From NCBI GenBank assembly GCA_009694305.1, contig SHVL01000007.1:1-60563 (forward strand): 60,563 nucleotides of DNA, written 5' to 3'. Positions 52,746 through 60,563 of the stretch are shown here, one piece after another; position 1 is the first letter of the stretch; each line of letters begins with the position of its first letter. This DNA comes from Thermoleophilia bacterium (lineage in GTDB: Bacteria > Actinomycetota > Thermoleophilia > Gaiellales > Gaiellaceae). The position numbers and the translations under genes are program-made. The notes beneath the pieces were generated by a model. It had not been told where the DNA came from. It searched no databases and saw only the letters and a program-made list of their open reading frames with translations.

Positions 52746-55202
52746 TCAGTCGCTGCGCGGGCCCGTCGCCCACTCGACGATCTGCTCGGCCGAGATGGGA
52801 AGCGACGTGACGGTGACGCCGTAGGGCGAAAGGGCGTCCTCGATCGCCGCGCTCATGATCGCGGGAGCAAGCATCCGGCCACCTTCGCCGGCACCCTTGA
52901 TCCCGTAGGCGGTGTACGGGGACGGCGTCTCCTGGTGACCCACCGTGATCGACGGCGCATCCATCGACGAGGGCAGATGGTAGTGCTCGAAGCTCTCGTT
53001 CCGGACGCGCCCGAGGTCGTCGTAGAGGATCTCCTCGTAGAGCGCGGTACCGAGTCCCTGCACCGTCCCTCCGATTACCTGGCCGTCGAGCGTCCTCGGG
53101 TTGACGATCGTTCCCGCATCGTGGACGGCGGCGTAGCGGAGGAACTCGAGCTTGCCGGTCTCGATGTCTACCTCGATCACGGCGATGTGCCAGGCATGGC
53201 CGACGAACGGATAGAAGATGCCGAGGTCCGAACGGTCGGCGTTGGGAAGCGTCGTCAGCGGGTGGTCGTAGGTGCAGTGCGCCGCAAGCCCACTCGGCAT
53301 GTCCGGCGGGAGGTCGAGCCTGAACATGTAGGCGGTCATCGCGATGTCGGCGAGCATGAGGTGGCGGTCGGGAACCCCGACGACGCCGACACCGCCGTCG
53401 CGGAACTCGAGGTCGGCTTCGGCGACCTCCAGCTTGTCGCTCGCGATCCGCCTGATCTTGTCCTTGAGCTCGGAGGAGGCACCGGCCACCGCGCCGGCCA
53501 CCATCACCGTGTACCGCGAGCCGCCGGGGCCCGTGCCGGGGAGCGCGTTCTGCGAGTCGGCGTAGTTGACGACGACCGAGGCCGGATCGACGTCGAACTC
53601 CTCGGCCAGAACCTGCGAGACGACGGTCTCGGGGCTGTTGCCCCACATCGACTGCGAGTGCAGCGTGACGACGATCTCACCCGTCGGGCCGATGCGGACG
53701 CTCGCACTCTCGGGGCTCGAGGTGGGCGTGAACTGCGGGTCGTCGAACCAGAACCAGAACTCGGTCGAGCTGAAGACGCTGCGCTCCTGCGACGCGACGA
53801 CGCCGATCCCGACGTGGCGGCCCTCGGCGCGCGCCTTCGCGCGGTATTCGACCCAGTGGTCGTAGTCCACGTCCTCGAGCACCTTCGCAAGCACGCCCTG
53901 GTAGTTACCGCTGTCGTAGATGTTTCCGGTCGGTGTCCGGTAGGGGAAGGAGCCTGCGGGGATCAGGTTGCGACGACGGATCTCGACGCGGTCGAGGTCG
54001 AGGTCGCGTGCAGCGAGGTCTACCAGTCGCTCCAGAATCCAGTTCGAGACCTCGGCGCCGAAGCCGCGGTACGCGCCCTGCTGGTTCTTGTTCGTCAATA
54101 CGGCCGCGAGCGAGTACTCGACGTGCTGGATCCGGTAGGGGCCCACAATCTGCGAGAGCGCGTTTCCGTGCGTGCCGGTGCCGAACTGGAGATAGGCACC
54201 GTAGTCGTCGATGCACGAGATGCGCAGCGCCTTGAACTCGCCGTCGTCGTCGAAGGCGAGCGACGCGTCGTAGCGGCGGTCGGAGCCATGGTGATCGTTG
54301 TTCGTGATGTGCGTCCGACGATCCTCGACGTACTTCACCGGCTTGCCGACGAGCATCGAGAGGAAGCCGGCGAACGTCGGCACCTTGTGCATGAAGAACT
54401 TCGACCCGAAGCTGCCGCCGGCGACGACCGGCACGAGCCGGAGCTTGCCCGCCGGAATCTTCAGCGAGCCCGCGATCAGCCAGAGGAAATACGTGAAGTT
54501 CATCGAGTTGGCATGAATCGTGACGACACCCGTGCCACGGTCGTAGTCGCCGATGGCACCGTTCGTGTCCATCGGCATGCCCGTCGAACGCGGCCAGTAG
54601 AGGTTGGCGGTGACCGAGCGGTCTGCGTCCTCGAATGCTCTGTCCACCTCGCCGAAGGAGAACGTGCGCTCGTAGGCCGTGTTGGTCTCGAGTGCCTCGT
54701 GGACGAGAGCGGAGCCCTCCTCGCGCGCGGCGACCGGGTCGAGGACAACGGGGAGTTGCTCATAGACGACCTCGATCAGGTCGCAGGCGTCCTCGGCGAT
54801 GTACCGGTTCTCGGCGATCACCGCGGCGACGGTCTCACCGTAATGACGTACCTTCTCGATCGCAATCATGTCCTGCACGATCGGGCCGGCGCCGAACGAG
54901 GGGAGCGGCGCAGCGTGCTCTGCAACGTCCTTGCCCGTGACGACCCGCACGACGCCGGGGAGCGCCTCGGCCTTCGACGTGTCGATCGAGATGATTTTCG
55001 CGTGGGCGTGCGGGCTGCCGAGCACCGCGGCGTGCAGCATCCCGGGCAGCTTGATGTCGTCCAGATAGCGCCCCTGGCCCCGGAGGAAGCGGGGATCCTC
55101 GACGCGGTTCAGGCTCTTGCCGAGCCAGCGGCGCGGCGTCTCCGTTCCGGCCGTCTCGCGGGCGACCTTCGCTGCGTTCGGATCCTGCTCTGCGATGCTC
55201 AT
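52746..55202 (-). CDS. Molybdenum hydroxylase large subunit (CoxL-like, not CO dehydrogenase)
   Basis: An 818-residue Mo-pyranopterin subunit. The N-terminal hammerhead is about 20-160. The Mo-binding part shows AGGSFGSKFFMHKVPTFAGF, GAYRGFGAEVSNWILE and the closing IKGAGEGGRMLAPAIMSA with the catalytic Glu. The active-site loop reads A-Y-R-G-F-G, unlike A-Y-x-C-S-F-R of form I CO dehydrogenase, so an aldehyde or N-heterocycle oxidase is more likely. It is last of the M-S-L genes, with a 4-nt overlap to the small subunit. It is quite different in length and motifs from the large subunit at 35203. Confidence 0.87.
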   Translation of the reverse strand: MSIAEQDPNAAKVARETAGTETPRRWLGKSLNRVEDPRFLRGQGRYLDDIKLPGMLHAAVLGSPHAHAKIISIDTSKAEALPGVVRVVTGKDVAEHAAPLPSFGAGPIVQDMIAIEKVRHYGETVAAVIAENRYIAEDACDLIEVVYEQLPVVLDPVAAREEGSALVHEALETNTAYERTFSFGEVDRAFEDADRSVTANLYWPRSTGMPMDTNGAIGDYDRGTGVVTIHANSMNFTYFLWLIAGSLKIPAGKLRLVPVVAGGSFGSKFFMHKVPTFAGFLSMLVGKPVKYVEDRRTHITNNDHHGSDRRYDASLAFDDDGEFKALRISCIDDYGAYLQFGTGTHGNALSQIVGPYRIQHVEYSLAAVLTNKNQQGAYRGFGAEVSNWILERLVDLAARDLDLDRVEIRRRNLIPAGSFPYRTPTGNIYDSGNYQGVLAKVLEDVDYDHWVEYRAKARAEGRHVGIGVVASQERSVFSSTEFWFWFDDPQFTPTSSPESASVRIGPTGEIVVTLHSQSMWGNSPETVVSQVLAEEFDVDPASVVVNYADSQNALPGTGPGGSRYTVMVAGAVAGASSELKDKIRRIASDKLEVAEADLEFRDGGVGVVGVPDRHLMLADIAMTAYMFRLDLPPDMPSGLAAHCTYDHPLTTLPNADRSDLGIFYPFVGHAWHIAVIEVDIETGKLEFLRYAAVHDAGTIVNPRTLDGQVIGGTVQGLGTALYEEILYDDLGRVRNESFEHYHLPSSMDAPSITVGHQETPSPYTAYGIKGAGEGGRMLAPAIMSAAIEDALSPYGVTVTSLPISAEQIVEWATGPRSD

Positions 55203-55678
55203 GCTGCTCCTCCGGCCGCTGCGCGGATCGACTCGACGATGTGCTGGTAGCCGGTGCAGCGGCAGATGACACCGCTGATCGCTTCACGGATCTGCTCGTC
55301 GGTGCCCCCGTCGGGATACGCCTCGAGGTACTCGTGCGCCGTCAGGAGCATCGCCGGTGTGCAGAAGCCGCACTGCAGGCCATGGTTGTCGTGGAATGCC
55401 TGCTGGAGTCGGCCGAGCGTGCCGTCAGGCTCTGCGAGCCCTTCCACCGTGGTGAGAGAGCGGCCGTCGGCCTGCACCGCGAACATCAGGCACGAGCGCA
55501 CCGTCTCGCCGTCGAGCAGCACGTTGCAGTTGCCGCAGAAGCCGTTCTCGCAGGCGACGTGGGTGCCGGTGAGGTCGAGGTCGTCGCGGAGGAAGTCAGA
55601 GAGCGTGCGCCGCGGCTCGACGAGGCCGTCGTGCCACGCGCCGTTGACCTCGACCCGCACCACGCGCTTGTCGCTCAT
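55199..55678 (-). CDS. Molybdenum hydroxylase 2Fe-2S (small) subunit
   Basis: A 159-residue iron-sulfur subunit. The plant-type cluster has C43, C48, C51 and C63 (CENGFCGNC...C). The second cluster has C103/C106 (CGFC) and C139/C141 (CRC). It is coupled by 4-nt overlaps to the FAD subunit upstream and the large subunit downstream, giving the M-S-L order typical of cox-like operons. The first half is acidic with a short N-terminal strand. Confidence 0.92.
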   Translation of the reverse strand: MSDKRVVRVEVNGAWHDGLVEPRRTLSDFLRDDLDLTGTHVACENGFCGNCNVLLDGETVRSCLMFAVQADGRSLTTVEGLAEPDGTLGRLQQAFHDNHGLQCGFCTPAMLLTAHEYLEAYPDGGTDEQIREAISGVICRCTGYQHIVESIRAAAGGAA

Positions 55679-56538
55679 GCGGCACCTCTCGCGTGGTCGA
55701 AGGCATCGCCCAGGGCACGCTTTGCGAGGGTCACGGCGACGCGGGAACGATAGGTACCGCTGACCTCGATGTCGTCGAGTGGCTCGAGGCCGACGAGAAG
55801 GCCCGCGACGGCATCGAGTGCGGCGGCGTCACCGGTCGTGCCGACGAGGTGCGCGACGTCTACACGATGCGGGACGGGTGCAACGCACAGCAGCACGAGC
55901 TCGGCGGCGGTACACACGCCTGCGTCGTCAACGGTGACGGTCGCGGCGGCGGCGACCTGGGCGAAGTCGCGATACCGGGCGCTGACCTCGTGGAAGCCTG
56001 CGCCTGTCCGGGGTGCGGCTGCCGGCACGTGAACGGACGTGAGTAGCTCGTCGGGCTCCAGCACCGTTTCGTTCGGCCCCGTGAAGAACGAACGCGCCGG
56101 CACTGTCCGTTCGCCACGCGCCGAGCGAACCTCGAGCTGTGCGTCGAGTGCAACCATGGCGGCGGAGAGCTCGGCCCACGGTGCCGCGAAGGCGAGCGAC
56201 CCGCCGACCGTGCCACGATGGCGTGTCGCGAGATACCCGGCAAAACGTCCTGCGGCGTGGAGCAGCGGCTGCGCTCGCCCGGCAACGTCATTGTCGAGGA
56301 GTGCCTGCTGCCGGGTGAGGGCGCCGATACGGAGTGCACCGCCCTCCTCCTCGACGACGGCGAGTCCGGGAATGCGATTCACGTCGATCACCACCGTCGG
56401 CCTCAGTGCGCGGGCCTTCATCATCGGCACGAGGCTCTGGCCACCGGCAAGCACACGGACGCCGTCGCCCGGCGCGAGCAGCTCGAGCGCCTCGTCGAGA
56501 GTGTCCGGAGCGTGATAGGCGAAGGGCGCAGGCTTCAT
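55675..56538 (-). CDS. Molybdenum hydroxylase FAD (medium) subunit
   Basis: A 287-residue CoxM-type subunit. It has VRVLAGGQSLVPMMKARALR (FAD pyrophosphate loop, about residues 28-47) and ATRHRGTVGGSLAFAAPWAE (second FAD loop, about 104-123), with the C-terminal CO_deh_flav_C-like domain after about 175. The ATG overlaps the cupin stop by 4 nt. It passes electrons from the Fe-S subunit to an acceptor; quinone or oxygen are possible. Confidence 0.88.
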   Translation of the reverse strand: MKPAPFAYHAPDTLDEALELLAPGDGVRVLAGGQSLVPMMKARALRPTVVIDVNRIPGLAVVEEEGGALRIGALTRQQALLDNDVAGRAQPLLHAAGRFAGYLATRHRGTVGGSLAFAAPWAELSAAMVALDAQLEVRSARGERTVPARSFFTGPNETVLEPDELLTSVHVPAAAPRTGAGFHEVSARYRDFAQVAAAATVTVDDAGVCTAAELVLLCVAPVPHRVDVAHLVGTTGDAAALDAVAGLLVGLEPLDDIEVSGTYRSRVAVTLAKRALGDAFDHARGAA

Positions 56539-56945
56539 GCGGTGTAGGCGGCCCTGCCAACGGAAAGAGCGGCGTTCGCGCTGTCGAGGTACTCGATCGT
56601 CGTGAAGAGCAGATCGGCATCGCCCACGTTCGCGAGGTCGTGCGTCATCGATGCGCCTTCGTCGAACGAGAGCCGGCGTGTCTCGCCGACACCGTAGGTC
56701 ACGTCGAGGCTAGCGCCGTCGGCTGTGTGGCTCAGAGCGAGACCACCAGTCACACAGGTCCAGACGTAGTCGAGAACGTGGCGATGAAAGCCGATCCGCT
56801 CTCCGGGTGCAAGCCGTATCTCCCAGTGCCGAGCGTGCTCGTCCTCGAGGAGAAGCCGCGTCCCCACCGCCCCGTTCGCGGCGCTCGCCCCGAGTTCGTC
56901 ACGGAGAGCGGGCGGCCAGTCGGCGAATAGCACTGAATCGATCAC
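56535..56945 (-). CDS. Small cupin-fold protein, first gene of the M-S-L operon
   Basis: 136 residues if started at GTG 56945 (VIDSVLFADWPPALRDE); the GTG at 56984 and a TTG-type start cannot be excluded, and no strong ribosome site is seen. Cupin-type strands carry GERIGFHRHVLDYVWTCVTG, with the His pair of motif 1, and ASMTHDLANVGDADLLFTTI as motif 2. Such proteins bind metal or small acids and are often minor accessory enzymes. It overlaps coxM by 4 nt, so it is co-expressed with the Mo hydroxylase. It is divergent from the CrtI-like gene across about 105 nt. Confidence 0.7.
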   Translation of the reverse strand: MIDSVLFADWPPALRDELGASAANGAVGTRLLLEDEHARHWEIRLAPGERIGFHRHVLDYVWTCVTGGLALSHTADGASLDVTYGVGETRRLSFDEGASMTHDLANVGDADLLFTTIEYLDSANAALSVGRAAYTA

Positions 56946-57049
56946 AGCGGCGATAATACGCGACGAGAACGTTCGAGGCGACACCACGTTTTTCTCCCGA
57001 CCCGGGCGTAGAGGCCGCGGGCTGCAGTCTGCCCGGTACCGTCTGCCAC

Positions 57050-58471
57050 GTGCACGATGCGATCGTCGTCGGTTCAGGCCCCAATGGCCTCGCGGCGGCG
57101 ATCGTGCTCGCGCGCGCGGGAAGGTCGGTGCTCGTGCTCGAGGGGCGCGACACGATCGGCGGCGGACTGCGCACCGAGGAGTTGACGCTCCCCGGGTTCC
57201 GGCACGACACGTGCTCGGCGATCCACCCGCTCGGGATCGCATCGCCCTTCATGCGCTCCGTGCCGCTCGCCGAGCATGGCGTCGAGTGGATCCAGCCGCC
57301 CTCCCCCCTTGCGCATCCCCTCGACGGCGGCACTGCGGTGCTGCTGGAGCGCTCACTCGCGGAAACCGCGGCCGGCCTGGGCGAGGATGGACGCGCCTGG
57401 CGTCGATTGTTCGAGCCGCTCGTCGACGCGTCCGACGAGCTCGTGGAGGGAACCCTCGCCGGGCCGCGCCCGCCCCGGCACCCGATCCACATGGCGCGCT
57501 TCGGACTGAATGCGCTGCGCTCCGCTTCAGGCCTCGCCCGCTCCCGCTTCGCCGGCGAACGCGCCCGTGCGCTCTTCGCCGGCAACGCGGCGCACTCGAT
57601 GCTGCCGCTCGAGGCGACGGCAACAGCCTCGTTTGGCCTGGTCCTCGCGATGCTCGGCCACTCGGTCGGCTGGCCGCTCCCCCGCGGCGGCTCGCAGTCG
57701 ATCGCCGACGCGCTCGCGTCGTACCTGCGCTCGCTGGGCGGCGAGATAGAAACCGGCCGCACTGTCACGTCGCTCGCCGAGGTACGTAGCACCGCCAGGC
57801 TCGTGCTGCTCGATGTCACGCCGCGACAGTTTCTCGCGCTCGCGGGAGACGACGACGTCCCGGCCCGCTACCGGCGGGCACTCGAGAAGTACCGCTACGG
57901 GCCCGGTGTCGTGAAGGTGGACTACGCGCTCTCAGGGCCTGTGCACTGGGCCGCGGCGGAGTGCGCACAGGCAGCCACCGTCCATCTCGGCGGCACGCTC
58001 GACGAGATCGCCCTCGCGGAGGCTGCCGTCTCGAAGGGCCGGCACCCCGAGCGCCCCACCGTTCTCGTCGCCCAGCAGAGCCTCTTCGATCCCACGCGGG
58101 TTCCCGAGGGAAAGCACACGCTCTGGGCGTACACCCATGTCCCGAACGGCTCGACGGCGACGAAAGGGACGGTGGCGGCGATCGAAGGCCAGCTCGAGCG
58201 GTTCGCGCCGGGATTCCGCGATCTCGTGCTCGAGCAGAGCGTGCTCGACCCTGCGGCCCTCGAGGCCCGCAACCCGAACTACGTCGGCGGCGACATCGGC
58301 GGCGGCAGCGCCGACCTGCGACAGCTCTTCGCCCGCCCGGTCGCCCGCCCGAACCCGTACAGGACGCCGATCAAGGGCGTCTACCTCTGCTCGTCGTCAA
58401 CTCCGCCGGGCGGCGGCGTCCACGGCATGTGCGGCTACCACGCCGCGCGGGCAGCGCTCCGCCGCTCGTAG
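57050..58471 (+). CDS. CrtI/PYROXD2-like FAD-dependent oxidoreductase
   Basis: 473 residues from GTG 57050 (VHDAIVVGSGPNGLAAAIVL). It has the dinucleotide-binding loop followed by LEGRDTIGGGLRTEELTLPG and the conserved HDTCSAIHPLG stretch. The C-terminal YLCSSSTPPGGGVHGMCGYH with the GGG-x-H-G block is characteristic of phytoene-desaturase-like / PYROXD2 proteins. No carotenoid gene is near, so carotene is not a safe substrate. It begins across from the cupin/Mo-hydroxylase operon and may share a promoter region with it. It ends 21 nt before the toxin pseudogene. Confidence 0.83.
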   Translation: MHDAIVVGSGPNGLAAAIVLARAGRSVLVLEGRDTIGGGLRTEELTLPGFRHDTCSAIHPLGIASPFMRSVPLAEHGVEWIQPPSPLAHPLDGGTAVLLERSLAETAAGLGEDGRAWRRLFEPLVDASDELVEGTLAGPRPPRHPIHMARFGLNALRSASGLARSRFAGERARALFAGNAAHSMLPLEATATASFGLVLAMLGHSVGWPLPRGGSQSIADALASYLRSLGGEIETGRTVTSLAEVRSTARLVLLDVTPRQFLALAGDDDVPARYRRALEKYRYGPGVVKVDYALSGPVHWAAAECAQAATVHLGGTLDEIALAEAAVSKGRHPERPTVLVAQQSLFDPTRVPEGKHTLWAYTHVPNGSTATKGTVAAIEGQLERFAPGFRDLVLEQSVLDPAALEARNPNYVGGDIGGGSADLRQLFARPVARPNPYRTPIKGVYLCSSSTPPGGGVHGMCGYHAARAALRRS

Positions 58472-58492
58472 GGCGACGCTCCTCGGCGCCGG

Positions 58493-58906
58493 TCAGAGAC
58501 CCTGGAACGGGTTCTCGACGCGGACGTCCGCATAGTCCTGCCCGTCGTTCAGATCCTCCGAGAGAACAACCTCACACTCGAGAGCGCGCGCGGCCTCGAT
58601 GATCGCTGCGTCCCAGTACGAGATCCCGGACTGGTCCCGCGTCTCGAACGCCGCCCGCATGACCGGAGGCGTCAGATCGGCGGTCGGGAAACGGTGGAAC
58701 GACTCGACGAACAGCACGGCCTGCTCGTGCGCCAACGGATCGACCCGGCCGGATCGGGTCGCCTGGACGTAGAACTCCCGCAGAACCTGAACCGAGAGTC
58801 CGAGGTCGCCCCTGTCGAGGATGTCATTCGCCCACTGTGCCTTGTCGCGTTCTCCCTCATCACGCGAGATCGCCTAGAGACGGACGTTCGTGTCAACGAA
58901 CCGCAC
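58493..58906 (-). pseudogene. VapC-type PIN toxin with amber stop at codon 11
   Basis: Read from GTG 58906, the frame gives VRFVDTNVRL, then TAG (58874-58876), then AISRDEGERDKAQWANDILD and continues to the natural end at 58493. In intact relatives this junction is usually a Tyr or similar residue (V-L-L-Y-A-I-S-R-D), so one base change (TAC or TAT to TAG) would create the stop. PIN residues are present: Asp 5 in FVDTN, Glu in LREFYVQ, Asp in SYWDAAIIEA and SEDLNDGQDY. The length of 137 codons is normal. The preceding antitoxin is intact. Disarming mutations in toxins are common; a sequencing error is possible. Confidence 0.7.
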
Positions 58907-59156
58907 GGTCGTGTATCTCGTCACGCCCCAGCCGGTCACCGGCGCGGAAGTGCTTGATCTCCCGCTGCAGGCGGCGCTGTTGCTCCTCGAGTCGCTTCTT
59001 CTCGACGTCGAAGACGACGGGCGAGGCGAGGTACCGCGCGACGAGTGCGCTGACCGAAGTGCCGTCCCCCCCCGCCCGGATGCGCGCAGCGCGATAGACG
59101 TCATCCGCGACCGAGACCGTTATATTTTTCGCAGTTTCACAGTACGACGACCACAC
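58893..59156 (-). CDS. VapB-type antitoxin
   Basis: 87 residues from GTG 59156. The recognisable part is a ribbon-helix-helix segment TAKNITVSVADDVYRAARIR (residues 8-27), then GTSVSALVARYLASP, then a toxin-wrapping C-terminal helix rich in Gln/Arg and ending HDRAVR. The first eight residues (up to the Thr before AKNITV) have no counterpart; the normal start is probably ATG at that Thr, now ACT. The stop overlaps the toxin GTG region by 14 nt. It is followed by a toxin with an in-frame stop, so it may now be a stand-alone repressor. Confidence 0.7.
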   Translation of the reverse strand: MWSSYCETAKNITVSVADDVYRAARIRAGGDGTSVSALVARYLASPVVFDVEKKRLEEQQRRLQREIKHFRAGDRLGRDEIHDRAVR

Positions 59157-59226
59157 TCCTCGGTTCGAGGCGTCGGTTGAGCACCGGCCATCACGACCGC
59201 CGGTCGTAGGAGAGCACGAGGTTGTC

Positions 59227-60369
59227 TCAGCTCAGCGCGACGCACACCGCGAACGCAGCCGCATCGCCCAGACGGGAGGCGTCGTCGTCCCAGGGATGCG
59301 GCCAACTCGACACCCGTGCGACCACACAGCCCGAGGGGTGATGCACGAGAATCTGCTGCCCGTGGATACCGATCCCGGAGTAGATCCCGGCTTCCGCGTC
59401 GTAGATCCACCACTGATCGTGATAGAACGACGTCGGCGGCATCTCGAGCGCATCGGGCGAAGATGCGAAGGTCTCGATCAGGTCGGCATCGGGGGTACGC
59501 AGGCGCTGAACCCACTCCTCCGGCACGACCTGGCGACCATCGATCTTGCCGTCCTGGGAGAACATGAGGCCGAACCGCGCGAGATCCTGCAGGGTCACGC
59601 AGAAACCGCCGTCGGCCAGGGAGAACCCACCGGGGCCGAGCGCAAGGTCGGCATCGTAGGCCGCACCCAGCGGCTGCCAGATCCGCGATGCGAAGAGCGA
59701 AGCAAGCCGTTCGCCGGTGGCGCGCTCGAGGCACCAGCCGAGGACGTCGGTGAGGATCGACCGATACTCGTACCGCTCACCGTGGTCTTCCTGCAAGGAC
59801 ATTGTGGCGATGTAGGCGTGGGGCGACGGGTCGGTCGCCAGAGGCGGCGTCCAGCCGAGAGCGCGGAACCCCCTGTAGGACTCGGATTCCGTGTCCTCGT
59901 AGTCGGTCTCGTCGAATGCGACGCCGGCGCGCATGTCGAGGAGGTGCTGGATGGTGCACCCGTCCCAGCACGTGCCCGCGAGCTCGGAGAGGTGGTCGGT
60001 CACATCGTCTGCCGGGTCGATCACACCCTCGCTCACAACGACACCGGTCAGGGCGGCGGTCAGGGACTTGGACACCGACTGCAGCATGTGCGGGGTGTCC
60101 GGCTGCAGCGTCAGGTACCGCTCGTACACGACGACTCCCCGCTGAATCACCATGAACCCGTCGGCGTGGGAGCCCTCGAGGGCCTCCACGAGCGAGAGCG
60201 TCGTGTCTCCGTCGCGAACCGGAAGGTCGTCCAGCTTCTCGGGGCCCCGGGGCAAAGGGCTGACCCGGTCGCCTCGACGAACGACCGCACTCGGCATCAC
60301 CTCGCGGCTGTGCGCGAGCGTCCAGCGCACATTCTCCGGCTCCCACATGTTCTGCGGCGTGATGGTCAC
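59227..60369 (-). CDS. Serine hydrolase of the beta-lactamase family (paralogue of 20755-21918)
   Basis: 380 residues from GTG 60369; the Met at residue 8 (MWEPENVRW) is an alternative start. The nucleophile motif S98-V-S-K101 is within LQSVSKSLTAALTGVVV. It is followed by QHLLDMRAGVAFDETDY, RYEYRSILTDVLGWCLERAT and GIHGQQILVHHPSG, the same order as in the paralogue. There is no signal peptide, so it is likely cytoplasmic. Substrate unknown; esterase or amidase activity is typical. It lies alone, 70 nt after the antitoxin start region. Confidence 0.82.
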   Translation of the reverse strand: MTITPQNMWEPENVRWTLAHSREVMPSAVVRRGDRVSPLPRGPEKLDDLPVRDGDTTLSLVEALEGSHADGFMVIQRGVVVYERYLTLQPDTPHMLQSVSKSLTAALTGVVVSEGVIDPADDVTDHLSELAGTCWDGCTIQHLLDMRAGVAFDETDYEDTESESYRGFRALGWTPPLATDPSPHAYIATMSLQEDHGERYEYRSILTDVLGWCLERATGERLASLFASRIWQPLGAAYDADLALGPGGFSLADGGFCVTLQDLARFGLMFSQDGKIDGRQVVPEEWVQRLRTPDADLIETFASSPDALEMPPTSFYHDQWWIYDAEAGIYSGIGIHGQQILVHHPSGCVVARVSSWPHPWDDDASRLGDAAAFAVCVALS

Positions 60370-60412
60370 GAGGACACTCTAACCGGCCGGATGCCGCAAC
60401 CCACATGAAGGC

Positions 60413-60563
60413 TTAGCCTGGATCCACCGTTTTGCGCGGGCGTTGCATCTCGTCGGGCCCGTCAGGCCGCTTCCCGTCCGGGCGGGACACGTTTCTTCTC
60501 TTCTCGGTGTGCTCCACCCGGACGGTGCGCTCCGTGTGGGGATGGGCCCCCACAGGCCACCGG
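60413..60563 (-). other. Right window edge: possible 3' end of an unknown gene
   Basis: A frame open from the window edge to TAA at 60413 gives about 49 residues (VEHTEKRRNVSRPDGKRPDG in the middle). It is basic and Asp/Pro-rich, and I do not recognise a family. The region has no other coding signal. It could equally be non-coding; nothing else is seen in the last 190 bases. Confidence 0.25.

Noticed and set aside
52746-55202. Aerobic carbon monoxide dehydrogenase
   Set aside because: The active-site loop reads A-Y-R-G-F-G and lacks the Cys of the A-Y-x-C-S-F-R signature; only the general Mo hydroxylase family is supported. The same holds for the 35203 gene.
52935-55250. A 771-codon plus-strand frame over the Mo hydroxylase large subunit
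   Set aside because: Same shadow effect. The minus-strand protein has hammerhead, Mo-binding and catalytic Glu motifs and is coupled to its partner subunits.

Overview
The window is a high-GC, gene-dense bacterial chromosome segment with mostly same-strand, start/stop-overlapping genes, many GTG or TTG starts, and actinobacterial family types: a small PurL, an Fe-S type PurF, DHA2 pumps, fused 2-oxoacid E1, Ccr, and VapBC. An actinomycete, possibly of the class Thermoleophilia, is the best guess. That is inference from style and gene families; no rRNA or phylogenetic marker is present.

Left end (1-5 kb): a decaying zone. A 5'-cut IS1595-type transposase is followed by an MFS-cNMP pseudogene with two internal deletions. 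Next come a GT4 glycosyltransferase and a flippase-like membrane protein, then a divergent MarR regulator / ring-cleaving dioxygenase pair in which both genes have lost their 3' halves.

5-17 kb: an EamA permease, a cystathionine beta-synthase, and a purine operon on the minus strand (purL-purF-MFS-purM-purN-purH). Two tandem EamA permeases run away from it.

17-28 kb: housekeeping and accessory metabolism. It holds a small two-gene unknown operon, a PLP aminotransferase with a DHA2 exporter, glyoxalase I coupled to a serine hydrolase, a MOSC protein, an SDR, a VOC protein coupled to a fused E1 alpha/beta 2-oxoacid dehydrogenase, a HAD phosphatase and glycerol kinase.

28-39 kb: acyl-CoA and C1/aldehyde metabolism. 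Genes are an ADP-forming acyl-CoA synthetase with an acyl-CoA dehydrogenase (minus), then crotonyl-CoA carboxylase/reductase, a second acyl-CoA dehydrogenase, a GcvT-like folate-dependent protein and a three-subunit molybdenum hydroxylase (plus). A VapB-VapC locus collapsed into one reading frame closes the block.

39-50 kb: the most interesting block. A ten-gene minus-strand operon reads IclR regulator, corrinoid protein, DUF1638, PF13769-like small protein, methyl-H4folate:corrinoid methyltransferase, RamA-like corrinoid activator, MttB-family methyltransferase without pyrrolysine, MetF-like reductase, choline dehydrogenase BetA and a SAM methyltransferase. All but one junction overlap by 4-8 nt. 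The simplest reading is choline -> (betaine aldehyde) -> glycine betaine by BetA, then corrinoid-dependent removal of a methyl group to H4folate, with MetF feeding it into one-carbon oxidation. An 18-bp perfect palindrome just ahead of the IclR gene is the probable operator.

50-60.5 kb: the same strand continues upstream with an FAD amine-oxidase-like protein, KDG kinase, KDPG aldolase, a second molybdenum hydroxylase (L, S, M) and a cupin. On the right are a CrtI-like oxidoreductase, a VapBC pair whose toxin has an amber stop at codon 11, and a serine hydrolase paralogous to the one at 20.8 kb.
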